Notes under the pieces: model-generated | What the model saw: only the letters and a program-made list of their open reading frames with translations | Told to the model about the DNA's origin: nothing | The model's database searches: none | Source: G020348385 sp964538085 | GTDB lineage: Bacteria > Acidobacteriota > Aminicenantia > Aminicenantales > Aminicenantaceae | DNA: 64,000 nucleotides | Reading direction: 5' to 3' | Assembly (NCBI GenBank): GCA_964538085.1 | Contig: CAZIDF010000001.1 | Span: 186,001 to 250,000, forward strand | Shown: piece after piece, positions 51,674-60,114 of the stretch | How positions within the stretch are numbered: the stretch's first letter is position 1 | Layout: each line of letters opens with the position of its first letter | Position numbers and translations under genes: made by a program

Positions 51674-54316
51674 TCAATCAGTCCATTCTGCGATTTTCTG
51701 TTCGAGTTTTTCCGGCCTGACAGGCCGGGATAAGAAATCGTTCATCCCGGCTTTTAAGCATCGTTCCTTGCCTTCTTTGAACACGTCGGCTGTCAGGGCG
51801 ACGATAGGAAGTGTCGTGTTCCCCTTTTTCCTTATTTCTTCGGTCGCTTCGATGCCGCTCATTATCGGCATGTGAATGTCCATGAGACAAATGTCGAAAT
51901 CTTCGGTCAGTGCAATATCTACGGCCTCTTTGCCGTTCGATACGATTGTTCCCTCGTAGCCAAGTTTTTGCAGCAATATTTCGATCAGTTTTTTGTTGAC
52001 AGGATTATCCTCTGCTACCAATACTTTAACCTTTTTGCCCAACAATTCTTCGGCCATATGGGTTGTGACGATCTGCCCATCAGGCCGTTCATCTCCGAGG
52101 ACCGTTTTAATGACGTTTATAACCCCGCGTTCTGTGACTGGTTTTGTGATAAAAGCATCGAATCCAGCATCTTTTGCTTCCTTAGCCGAGCCCGGTCTGG
52201 CATCCGACGATACGGCGATGAGCTTTATCCTTTTGTGGTTCATGCTTTTCACTCTGCGGGCAAATTCATAACCATCCATCCCTGGCATCATGATGTCCGA
52301 GAGAATAAGATCCGGCATTTCCTTAATTTTTTCCAGTTCCTCAAGACCTTGAATGGCGGTGTGGGCTTCTGCGACGATATTCAAACCTGCTTTCTTGCAG
52401 AATGCCCGCAGCAAACGTCTTGCGTGTTCATTGTCATCGACAATGAACACATCTTTGCCGATGAGATCATCGGTGTTGAGAGGAGAAATATCCGCAATTG
52501 CCGAAGGATCGGATTCATTGAGTTTTAATGTGAACGTGAACTCGCTCCCCTCCCCCACTTCCGATTCCACCCATATCGAACCGCCCATCTTTTCAACCAG
52601 AGCTTTTGTTATGGCCAGTCCTAATCCTGTTCCACCATATCTCCGCGTTGTGGATGAATCAGCTTGGGTAAATGTCTCGAATATCAGCTTTTGTTTCTCG
52701 GGAGGAATCCCAATCCCGGAGTCTTGCACCAAAATTTGCACTGAATAGTGCTTATTTTTCGAGTTCACGCCAGGTTTTTTCCCTGCACTCGGCAAGACAC
52801 AAACGCCGATATCTCCTTTTTCAGTGAATTTTATCGCATTGTTCAACAGGTTCAGGATGATTTGCCTTATGCGTGTAGGATCTCCGACAAAGTTAGTCGG
52901 CACTCTTTCGTCATAATCATAGTAGAGCTCGACCCTCGTATTGGTGACTTTCGGCCGGGCGATCCTCAACACATCCTCTATCAAATTCTTTAGGTTGAAG
53001 TCGATCTCCTCCAACTGGATTTCTCCCGATTCGATCTTGGAGAAATCGAGGATATCGCTGATAAGAGCCAGGAGTAGTTTTCCGCTTTCCCTAATGGTAT
53101 CCACATAGTCATTTTGTACGTTATTCAATGACGTGTCCGAAAGAATGTCAGAAAAACCTATAACGGCATTGAGCGGGGTTCGGATCTCATGGGACATGTT
53201 GGCCAGGAACTCGCTCTTTGCCTTATTTGCCTGTTCAGCCGTTTCTTTAGCCTCTATCAATTCTCTTTCATATTTTTTTCGCTCGGTGATATCCGAGGCC
53301 GTATAGACGATCCCTGCCGGGGCCCCTTTTTTGTCCTTGATCAGCGAAGCGGAGACACTCAGCTCGAGTTTTGTTCCATCCCTCCCATACCATTCCATCT
53401 CTTCATCATGGAGGCTCCAATTTTTATTTATATTCGGAATGAAATTTTTGTCGTTGATTTCGAACAAAAGAGAAATGGGCTGTTCCTTCAGCTCCTCATC
53501 TTTGTATCCCAGAAGCTCGCACAATGACCGGTTCACAAAGGATATCCTTCCAGAAAGATTGACGACGGCCACCAATCCTTCCATGGTTTCGAGGATATGA
53601 TTAGCAGCAAAGGAAGGAGTCAAATCGATCAACCGGAATCGCATGATGGTTTGTCCAAGGAGCAAGGTGCAAACGAATATGGGAATGTATCCCAGAGGAT
53701 AAACCTGGATTCCAAAAACACCCACAAAATCGACAGCACCCAACAGACCGACGGCCACTCCGAGAAATATTCCCATCAGACGGCTTCTTTCTCGGTCAGA
53801 TGTGCTTTTCATGTATTCAAGCCAGATCAAATCAAGGCTGATCAGCATGAAAATGGCGAGATACACGATCAAGAGGTATCCAAGTATCCCGTATTGAGCA
53901 TTGTATCCCCAAGGCATGGAAGAAACGCCTTTTATGAAATACGGAGTGAAAAAGAAACCTGCACAGAATCCCCCAGAAAGAACAAGAGTTGCCCAGCCAT
54001 AATATCTGTATTTTTTGTATCGTTGGATGATATCGAGTGTAAAAATGAAAAAGAAGCTGGGAATAAAGGCCACCCCGATATGCTCGATTTTTGCCCACAG
54101 AAGAGCTATGTGTTCACTGGAAGCGGAATAAAGCCAGGGCAAAGAACCCAACCACACAAAAATACTGAGGGTGACCAAGAAAAAAGATGAACTAACTTTC
54201 GATGCCCGATCCCTCATCAAAGTCACCAGGCCGAGAACAAGCATCAGGAATCCTACAATAAGAGGGGCTATGGCAAAGATATTGAACCTAAGAAAAAAGG
54301 CCTCTATGTTTTCCAT
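51674..54316 (-). CDS. 7TM-PAS hybrid histidine kinase with two receivers
   Basis: The 880-residue protein begins with seven membrane helices (about 10-225, histidine-kinase 7TM type). It continues with PAS (about 235-355, DITERKKYERELIEAKE), HisKA (KSEFLANMSHEIRTPLNAVI), HATPase (LNNAIKFTEKGD, DSGIGIPPEK, YGGTGLGLAITK), and two receivers (VFIVDDNEHARRLL with LILSDIMMPGMDG; VLVAEDNPVNKKLI with ICLMDIHMPIMSG). The double receiver suggests an internal phosphorelay, but no HPt domain or output gene is adjacent. The gene lies alone between the dehydrogenase and the permease. Confidence 0.93.
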   Translation of the reverse strand: MENIEAFFLRFNIFAIAPLIVGFLMLVLGLVTLMRDRASKVSSSFFLVTLSIFVWLGSLPWLYSASSEHIALLWAKIEHIGVAFIPSFFFIFTLDIIQRYKKYRYYGWATLVLSGGFCAGFFFTPYFIKGVSSMPWGYNAQYGILGYLLIVYLAIFMLISLDLIWLEYMKSTSDRERSRLMGIFLGVAVGLLGAVDFVGVFGIQVYPLGYIPIFVCTLLLGQTIMRFRLIDLTPSFAANHILETMEGLVAVVNLSGRISFVNRSLCELLGYKDEELKEQPISLLFEINDKNFIPNINKNWSLHDEEMEWYGRDGTKLELSVSASLIKDKKGAPAGIVYTASDITERKKYERELIEAKETAEQANKAKSEFLANMSHEIRTPLNAVIGFSDILSDTSLNNVQNDYVDTIRESGKLLLALISDILDFSKIESGEIQLEEIDFNLKNLIEDVLRIARPKVTNTRVELYYDYDERVPTNFVGDPTRIRQIILNLLNNAIKFTEKGDIGVCVLPSAGKKPGVNSKNKHYSVQILVQDSGIGIPPEKQKLIFETFTQADSSTTRRYGGTGLGLAITKALVEKMGGSIWVESEVGEGSEFTFTLKLNESDPSAIADISPLNTDDLIGKDVFIVDDNEHARRLLRAFCKKAGLNIVAEAHTAIQGLEELEKIKEMPDLILSDIMMPGMDGYEFARRVKSMNHKRIKLIAVSSDARPGSAKEAKDAGFDAFITKPVTERGVINVIKTVLGDERPDGQIVTTHMAEELLGKKVKVLVAEDNPVNKKLIEILLQKLGYEGTIVSNGKEAVDIALTEDFDICLMDIHMPIMSGIEATEEIRKKGNTTLPIVALTADVFKEGKERCLKAGMNDFLSRPVRPEKLEQKIAEWTD

Positions 54317-54416
54317 TTGACCGAATACGCCTCCACAGGTCCCCTATGATTACAAACAGAGGTTTTTTTCGTCAATCACCTGAAGGGAGGATATGGGGGG
54401 TGAATTTTTGTTTCAG

Positions 54417-56804
54417 TTATTCATATCTTATCGAATCGACTGGATCTGCGAGAGCGGCTTTAATGGATTGGAAACTGACAGTTGCCATGGCGATACACAA
54501 GGCCACCAATCCTGCTGCGGCGAACGTTAACAGGCTAAGGGAAATCCGGAAGGGAAAATGGGAAAGCCAGTAGATTTTAAGTACATAATAAGTCAACGGC
54601 CATGCGATCAAATTGGCGACCAGAACCCACTTAATAAAATTCCGTGAGAGCTGAAACACGATAGAACCCACCGAAGCGCCCAAAACTTTTCGGATGCCTA
54701 TTTCTTTGGTTTTCTGTTCTGCCGTGTAGGAAGCCAAGCCAAAAAGACCGAGGCAGGCCACGAATATAGCAATAAAAGCAAAAAACGTGATGACCTGACT
54801 CAACCGCTCTTCAGAGTTGTAAAGGGCGTCAAAATTCTCATCCACAAAAAAGTATTCGAAACTTCTCTCTTTCTCGAATGTATTCCAAGTCTTCTCGATG
54901 TAGGACAGAGTTGAAGAGATATCTTCTGTGCTCATTTTTATGGATGAATAAGACACTTGGGTCGGCCTGAGAAAAATAGCCAAGGGACCGATAACTTCTT
55001 TGAGCGAGCGGTAATGAAAATCCTTGACGATCCCCACGATCGGCCGCATGACTTCCCGGGAAAATCCGATTTTTTTCCCTAGGGTATCTTCTCCCCAATC
55101 AAGCTTGGCCACAGCTGTTTCGTTGATAAGATAGGCCCCTTCCTGGTCCGATCCAAATTCCTGCGAGAAATCCCGTCCTTGGACAAGTTCTATTTCGTAA
55201 GTTTTCAAAAAATCATAATCGGAATATATGTAATCGAACGTGTGGGTAACATTTTCCGGCTTCCCCTCTTGAAAAACGGAAAGTATAGTATCTGTACTTC
55301 CTGGAATCCCGTTGGAATAGGAAACCTCCTGAATTTTGACATTTTTTTTCAGTTCATTCCTGAACGCCTCGAGCTGTTCCCTGATACCTTCGCCTCTGAT
55401 CCGGACCACAAGTACCTGTTCTTTTTTGAATCCCAATTTTTGATTTTTCATAAAATTTAACTGTTTCATCACGATAAATGTGCTGATAATGAGAACGACA
55501 GAAATGGCAAACTGCAGTATAACGAGGGCGTTTCGTAGGCTCGAGGGGCCGGATCCTCTTTGAAGTTTTTGCCTTATGGTGTCGATGGGTTGAAAGGAAG
55601 AAAGAAAAAAAGCAGGATAGCTTCCTGCTGCAATTCCGGCAAATATCACGAGAATGAACAAACTAAAAACGACAGCCAAACTGAAAAGAGATGTCACGGT
55701 GAATTCTTTTCCGGTGAAACTATTAAAAGCCGGAATCAAGAACCAGACCAGATTAATGGCCAAGATCATAGAAACGAATGTGAAACCGATGGATTCTGTC
55801 AAGAACTGCACAACAAGCCGCTTCTTGTGCGCGCCCAAAACCTTTCTCAATCCGACTTCCTTTCCACGTTTGGCGGAACGCGCAGTGGAGAGATTCATAA
55901 AATTGATGCAAGCTATCAGGAGAATGAACACAGCGATGAATGAGAAAATATAAACATAACGGATATCTCCATTCCCTTCGATCTCCCCTTCGAGATTGGA
56001 TTTTAGATGGATATCGGTCAGCGGCTGGAGATAGTAGAACATTTTTTGTCCGTACTTCCGTGCATCCACGCCGGTGTGTTTCTCGACGATGGACGCCAAT
56101 TTTTCCTCCACTATTTTGGCATCTGCATTCTCCTCGAGAAGAAGGTAGGACCATCCTGCGATGCTGAGCCAAGCATCCAAATATTCGGCTCTTCTCCCTT
56201 GTATGGTATTGATGGAGACTAAGTAATTAAAGTGGAAATGGGAATTGTGAGGGACGTTTTCCACCACGCCGGTCACTTTCAGATCGCCATCGGCGTTGAG
56301 GTTCAATGTTTCTCCCAAAGCGTCTTTATCACCGAAAATCTTTTGGGCCATATCTCGGGTCAGAACTATCGAGCCGGGATTTTCAAACGCTGTGGCCGGA
56401 TCCCCCACAACAAACTCATAGGAAAAGATTTGGAAAAAGTCTTTGTCCACATAAAAGATGTTTCGTTCGTCAAAATTGTTCTCGCCATGCTTGATGAGGC
56501 CAGTTCGCTGCCACAGTCTTGTGTATGCCTTAATTCCGGGCACTTCTGCTGCGAAAGCCGGAGCAGCTGCAAAGGGGGGGAGGGCATAATGGTCAAAGGC
56601 TCCTCCGATTTCTTCAGCATAGGTTATCCGATAGATGTGATCCGCATTATCATGGTATCTGTCATAGCTCAATTCATCCTGAACCCATAACAGAATAAGG
56701 ATGCAGCACGCCATCCCCACGGCAAGTCCGGCAATATTGATAAAAGAATATCCCTTGTGTTTTTTTATGTTCCTCAGTGCGATTTTTAAATAATTTTTAA
56801 TCAT
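54417..56804 (-). CDS. MacB/FtsX-like ABC transporter permease under a sigma-54 promoter
   Basis: The ATG at 56804 has GGGAG upstream; four extra codons are open beyond. The 795-residue protein has the same two-repeat MacB_PCD/FtsX plan as the permease at 34368 (INIAGLAVGMACCILILLW; SAKRGKEVGLRKVLGAHK; EQKTKEIGIRKVLGAS), but lacks the PadR-linked prefix. No ATPase or adaptor gene lies next to it. A sigma-54 promoter and tandem TGT-N10-ACA sites show it needs an enhancer-binding activator, possibly one that senses envelope or drug stress. Confidence 0.92.
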   Translation of the reverse strand: MIKNYLKIALRNIKKHKGYSFINIAGLAVGMACCILILLWVQDELSYDRYHDNADHIYRITYAEEIGGAFDHYALPPFAAAPAFAAEVPGIKAYTRLWQRTGLIKHGENNFDERNIFYVDKDFFQIFSYEFVVGDPATAFENPGSIVLTRDMAQKIFGDKDALGETLNLNADGDLKVTGVVENVPHNSHFHFNYLVSINTIQGRRAEYLDAWLSIAGWSYLLLEENADAKIVEEKLASIVEKHTGVDARKYGQKMFYYLQPLTDIHLKSNLEGEIEGNGDIRYVYIFSFIAVFILLIACINFMNLSTARSAKRGKEVGLRKVLGAHKKRLVVQFLTESIGFTFVSMILAINLVWFLIPAFNSFTGKEFTVTSLFSLAVVFSLFILVIFAGIAAGSYPAFFLSSFQPIDTIRQKLQRGSGPSSLRNALVILQFAISVVLIISTFIVMKQLNFMKNQKLGFKKEQVLVVRIRGEGIREQLEAFRNELKKNVKIQEVSYSNGIPGSTDTILSVFQEGKPENVTHTFDYIYSDYDFLKTYEIELVQGRDFSQEFGSDQEGAYLINETAVAKLDWGEDTLGKKIGFSREVMRPIVGIVKDFHYRSLKEVIGPLAIFLRPTQVSYSSIKMSTEDISSTLSYIEKTWNTFEKERSFEYFFVDENFDALYNSEERLSQVITFFAFIAIFVACLGLFGLASYTAEQKTKEIGIRKVLGASVGSIVFQLSRNFIKWVLVANLIAWPLTYYVLKIYWLSHFPFRISLSLLTFAAAGLVALCIAMATVSFQSIKAALADPVDSIRYE

Positions 56805-56830
56805 AGTCACTCCCAATACGTTGTTATCTA

Positions 56831-56847
56831 TGCAAACTCCATACCAA
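56831..56847 (-). promoter_or_regulatory. Sigma-54 promoter of the permease gene
   Basis: The minus strand reads TTGGTATGGAGTTTGCA with GG-N10-GC spacing. The predicted start site (near 56820) leaves a 16-nt leader containing the GGGAG ribosome site. Confidence 0.75.
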
Positions 56848-56899
56848 TTAGGTTAAAAAGAAACGATATCTTGAAATCGAGCAAACAGGAAGAAATAAG

Positions 56900-56936
56900 T
56901 GTCCGATAATACACAGATAGTGTGCGATGGCGAACA
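56900..56936. promoter_or_regulatory. Tandem TGT-N10-ACA activator sites
   Basis: TGTCCGATAATACACA (56900-56915) and TGTGCGATGGCGAACA (56921-56936) share a TGT-N10-ACA frame, and their centres are 21 bp (two helical turns) apart. They lie about 88 and 109 bp upstream of the predicted sigma-54 start site, as expected for enhancer-binding protein sites. A GGCGAACAATTCGCC inverted repeat (56929-56943) overlaps the second site. Confidence 0.6.
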
Positions 56937-56943
56937 ATTCGCC

Positions 56944-57148
56944 AAAAGCCAAGAATCATGCCCTACCTGGCTTTTTAAAAAAATTGCTCATGCCGACCCA
57001 CCCCTTCTTACATAAAGGTATGTATTAAAAAGGAAGAATGGTATTCTTGGTAGCGTATGCAGGAATCGATTTTTTATAAATAATTCAGGTAGACAAAAAA
57101 GCGATGGCATGGGGTCTTAAGTATTAGAGCGGCACAATCCGGAAAAAT
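56944..57148. other. Gene-free stretch between divergent permease and ECF sigma genes
   Basis: Together with the sites just listed, this completes a 344-bp gap. I see no gene, tRNA or clear terminator here. A TATAAA and AT-rich tract near 57077-57090 could belong to the promoter of the ECF sigma gene, but no convincing -35 partner stands out. Confidence 0.5.
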
Positions 57149-57646
57149 ATGAATTTAGAGGAACTTTACGACCGCTATGGAGAGAAATTGTATCATTATC
57201 TGGTCCTCAGAATTGGCTCTTGCCAGGATGCCGAAGACATCTTGCAGGAGGTATTCTACCGCTTCAGCCACTATTACGTCCGCTGGAAATGGGTCAAGAA
57301 TCCCAAAGCCTTCGTGTTCAAAGTCACCCGGAACGAGGCCAACCGTTTTCTCAAGCGGAAGACCACACAGCAAAAAACGTTGCAGATGAATCCGGACTTT
57401 AAAAATGCCATCGCTTCGGTTATTCAAGGACCTGACGAAGAATCAGAAGGTTTTCTGGTTGAATCGCTTGCACAGTTGCCAGATGGCCAACGTGAAATTG
57501 TCATGTTGAAGGTTTTCGAGGGAATGACTTTCAAAGAAATTTCCAGCATCTGCGGTGTATCCCAAAACACGGCTGCCAGCCGTTACCGGTATGCTCTTTC
57601 CAAACTGCGCCTTTATATGGAGAAAATGGATGAAAAAAAAGAATGA
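57149..57646 (+). CDS. ECF-type RNA polymerase sigma factor
   Basis: The 165-residue protein has region 2 (LEELYDRYGEKLYHYLVLRI, DAEDILQEVFYRFSHYYV, PKAFVFKVTRNEANRFLKRK) and region 4 (LPDGQREIVMLKVFEGMTFK, EISSICGVSQNTAASRYRYA). It is distinct from the ECF factor at 33278. GGAAAA precedes the ATG. Its end overlaps the next gene by 17 bp, a translationally coupled partner that is probably its anti-sigma factor. Confidence 0.92.
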   Translation: MNLEELYDRYGEKLYHYLVLRIGSCQDAEDILQEVFYRFSHYYVRWKWVKNPKAFVFKVTRNEANRFLKRKTTQQKTLQMNPDFKNAIASVIQGPDEESEGFLVESLAQLPDGQREIVMLKVFEGMTFKEISSICGVSQNTAASRYRYALSKLRLYMEKMDEKKE

Positions 57647-58055
57647 CATAGAAACCGAGAAGTTGCTGGCCGCATTTTCGCACAAACCCACGCCACCAGG
57701 ACTCAAGGAAAAAATTCTCGATGGTGCTTTGCAAAGACAAAATTCGAATCACGTGATGAATGCCTTCCTGTGGAAGGGATTTGTGGGGTGTCTCATGATA
57801 TTGATTTTCGTTATTGCGGTCGATGCCACCATCACAAAAGCCCAAAACAAGCGTTTTTCCTCGATGTTGGATGGACACCAAGAATCGACGGGCAATGTAG
57901 AGGAAGAGTGGTCCATGCTGAAAGACATCATTTGGGAACCTTTGGGTTCAAACAGATCTGAAGCGAAAATGAAATTTTATGATTTATTGGAAAACTCGAA
58001 AAATAAAACGCGCCAGCCGGAATGGAGGGAATCTTTAAAAGAGGAGTTCGAGTAA
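57630..58055 (+). CDS. Putative membrane anti-sigma factor
   Basis: The ATG at 57630 lies inside the end of the sigma gene. The 141-residue protein has a soluble N-terminus (KKKNDIETEKLLAAFSHKP), one membrane segment (GFVGCLMILIFVIAVDATI) and an acidic/basic outer part. There is no zinc-finger motif. Calling it an anti-sigma factor rests on position, size and topology. Confidence 0.65.
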   Translation: MKKKNDIETEKLLAAFSHKPTPPGLKEKILDGALQRQNSNHVMNAFLWKGFVGCLMILIFVIAVDATITKAQNKRFSSMLDGHQESTGNVEEEWSMLKDIIWEPLGSNRSEAKMKFYDLLENSKNKTRQPEWRESLKEEFE

Positions 58056-58056
58056 C

Positions 58057-59382
58057 ATGAAAACACGAAAAATTTTCGGTAGGATCATTTTATATTCTTT
58101 GGCTGCGCTGACAATATTGCTGCTGGTCCGGGCATTCTTCAACTACAGAATGGGAGAAAAGTTAGAAACGTATATCGGAGACCGTCAAGCCGAAGGCGTA
58201 GCCCTCAGCAGAAAGGCACTGATGCCCGAATGCAGCGATGCCGACAATGGAGCAAACTTGTGGAGGGCGGCAGAAGCTCTGTATTCAAAGGAAGGGTTGA
58301 ATGTTAGCTTGCTGCGCGATTCCATGCAGGCATTATTTTATGGGAATCCATTGGAGGAGGCGGTCAAGGAAGAATTGAAAGGCATGATCGAAAAAAACTC
58401 CCGAGTTTTCCAGTTTATGGAAGAGGCATCGGAAAAACCATGCTTCCGGTACGGGGATTGGAGCAAAAATCTGTACGATATGAAAATTCCCGATGCCATA
58501 AAGATGATCAACGCCATCAGGCTTTTAGGGATCGACGCCGTCTTCAAGGCAGAAGAAAGCCATGTGCACGAGGCCATCGATCAGATTCGCTGGGCAAAGA
58601 ACTTGGTTCAAAAGACCTTGGATGAACCCCTCCTCATCACAGGACTGCTTGCCCTAGCCAACACGAGATATCTTCAGACTTGTCTCATGCACATCCTCCG
58701 CGGCAGGGATGTCGATTCCGACACCTTGCGCAGGATCATCCATGATTTGGATCCGGAACTCTGGCGCAAAAAGTTCGCCCGGGGCATTCATGGAGAGAGG
58801 GTCTTTCTTCTGGAGAATGCATTAGCCGTTTTAGAAGGAGATATGGACGTCCTGGACTATAACCTGGCAGATAGGATCTTTTTTTGGATCATGCGTCCTG
58901 CAACAAAAGCAAACGTTCTCTGGGCTCAGAAAATGTTCGACAGAGTCGAATCTGCATCCCTTCTCCCCTATTACGAGGTTAAAAAATCCCACAAAGACAT
59001 AACCCAAGACATCGAATCCATTCCCTGGTATTTCCGCCTTTCCGGGGGTCTGTTCCCGAACTTCTCTTCCGCTTGGCTGAAAGAAGCGATCATGGAAGCA
59101 TTCATGGGGACAGGACAAATAGCCCTGGCATGCAAAATCTACAAAAACCAGGAAGGCCATTTCCCTGAGAGAATAACAGAGCTCATCCCCGGAATATTAG
59201 CAGAGGAACCGGTGGATCCATTCACCGGAGAATCGTACATCTATAAACTTCGTGATGACGGATTTATCGTATACAGCGTGGGTTCCAATGAAAAAGACGA
59301 TGAGGGAAGGGCAACCTACCAAGTCACCCAGCTCGTGATGGAAAAAGATGACGATTGGCCCTGGATAGAAAAAGCTAAGTAA
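58057..59382 (+). CDS. Membrane-anchored protein of unknown function in an ECF operon
   Basis: The 441-residue protein has a single N-terminal membrane segment (IILYSLAALTILLLVRAFF) and a large helical outer domain. Its C-terminus reads YKNQEGHFPERITELIPGIL and then DPFTGESYIYKLRDDGFIVY, a pattern also seen in type II pseudopilin-like tails. It starts one base after the anti-sigma-like gene. It may be the sensor or the effector of that sigma system; the function is unknown. Confidence 0.75.
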   Translation: MKTRKIFGRIILYSLAALTILLLVRAFFNYRMGEKLETYIGDRQAEGVALSRKALMPECSDADNGANLWRAAEALYSKEGLNVSLLRDSMQALFYGNPLEEAVKEELKGMIEKNSRVFQFMEEASEKPCFRYGDWSKNLYDMKIPDAIKMINAIRLLGIDAVFKAEESHVHEAIDQIRWAKNLVQKTLDEPLLITGLLALANTRYLQTCLMHILRGRDVDSDTLRRIIHDLDPELWRKKFARGIHGERVFLLENALAVLEGDMDVLDYNLADRIFFWIMRPATKANVLWAQKMFDRVESASLLPYYEVKKSHKDITQDIESIPWYFRLSGGLFPNFSSAWLKEAIMEAFMGTGQIALACKIYKNQEGHFPERITELIPGILAEEPVDPFTGESYIYKLRDDGFIVYSVGSNEKDDEGRATYQVTQLVMEKDDDWPWIEKAK

Positions 59383-59393
59383 GGAAGGGAATC

Positions 59394-60095
59394 CTACTCA
59401 GAAATCAGCAGCGTTTTAGGATCGAGCTTGATCTTCAGGTCGCCGGGAGGCGGATAGTCATAATCCTTGACTAACCTGAGGCGCACATGCTCCTCCTGGG
59501 ATACAAGGGTAATAAGCACATCGATTTGATCCAGATATCCTGTGAGCTCATAGGGTATCCCATTGTCATCGAACAGAGGATCATCCTTTTTCAAGGAGGC
59601 ACTGAACCAGATGCGAAGACCCATTTTTTGCGCAAAATCTTTGAACTTCTGAAGATCTTCAGCTGTGGATTTCCGGAAATCATACCCATCCACCATGATC
59701 GTGTTGGCAGCAAAATCCGCACAATCGATCATAGCTTCCACCGTCTTCAACACCTGGTCTGTGTGGGCTGCATCCTGCTTGAAATTCATGATCACCCGGT
59801 TCCGGATGACATCATCATGCACCTCGACAGCTAATTCCAGGTTCTGTTTTTTGGCTATCTCTTTGAAGATGTCTTCATACCAGGTGATGATGTAATCCAC
59901 ACGACTGGCATACGATACATGGATCACTGGCTTATCTTGAAACAGCTTATCCGTCGATAGATGGACAAGGCATGCGGTTTTTCCCACGCCCTTTCTAGAA
60001 GCCAGCACACCGATATTCCCATCCTTCAGACCGCCATGGATGGATTTTTCGAGGATCCGCAAAGGGCTTCTTCTGATCAGCTCTTTTTTCACCAT
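59394..60095 (-). CDS. P-loop NTPase of unknown function next to EF-G
   Basis: The ATG at 60095 has AGGAG 8 nt upstream; an extension to 60170 would run into fusA. The 233-residue protein has Walker A ASRKGVGKTACLVHL and a Walker B-like strand ANTIMVDGYDF, resembling the RecA/KaiC-like ATPase fold. There is no helix-turn-helix or membrane segment. It follows fusA by 19 bp and is probably co-transcribed, hinting at a link to translation or ribosome state. No known family is recognised. Confidence 0.75.
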   Translation of the reverse strand: MVKKELIRRSPLRILEKSIHGGLKDGNIGVLASRKGVGKTACLVHLSTDKLFQDKPVIHVSYASRVDYIITWYEDIFKEIAKKQNLELAVEVHDDVIRNRVIMNFKQDAAHTDQVLKTVEAMIDCADFAANTIMVDGYDFRKSTAEDLQKFKDFAQKMGLRIWFSASLKKDDPLFDDNGIPYELTGYLDQIDVLITLVSQEEHVRLRLVKDYDYPPPGDLKIKLDPKTLLISE

Positions 60096-60114
60096 TCTGA
60101 TGTCTCCTAATCTA

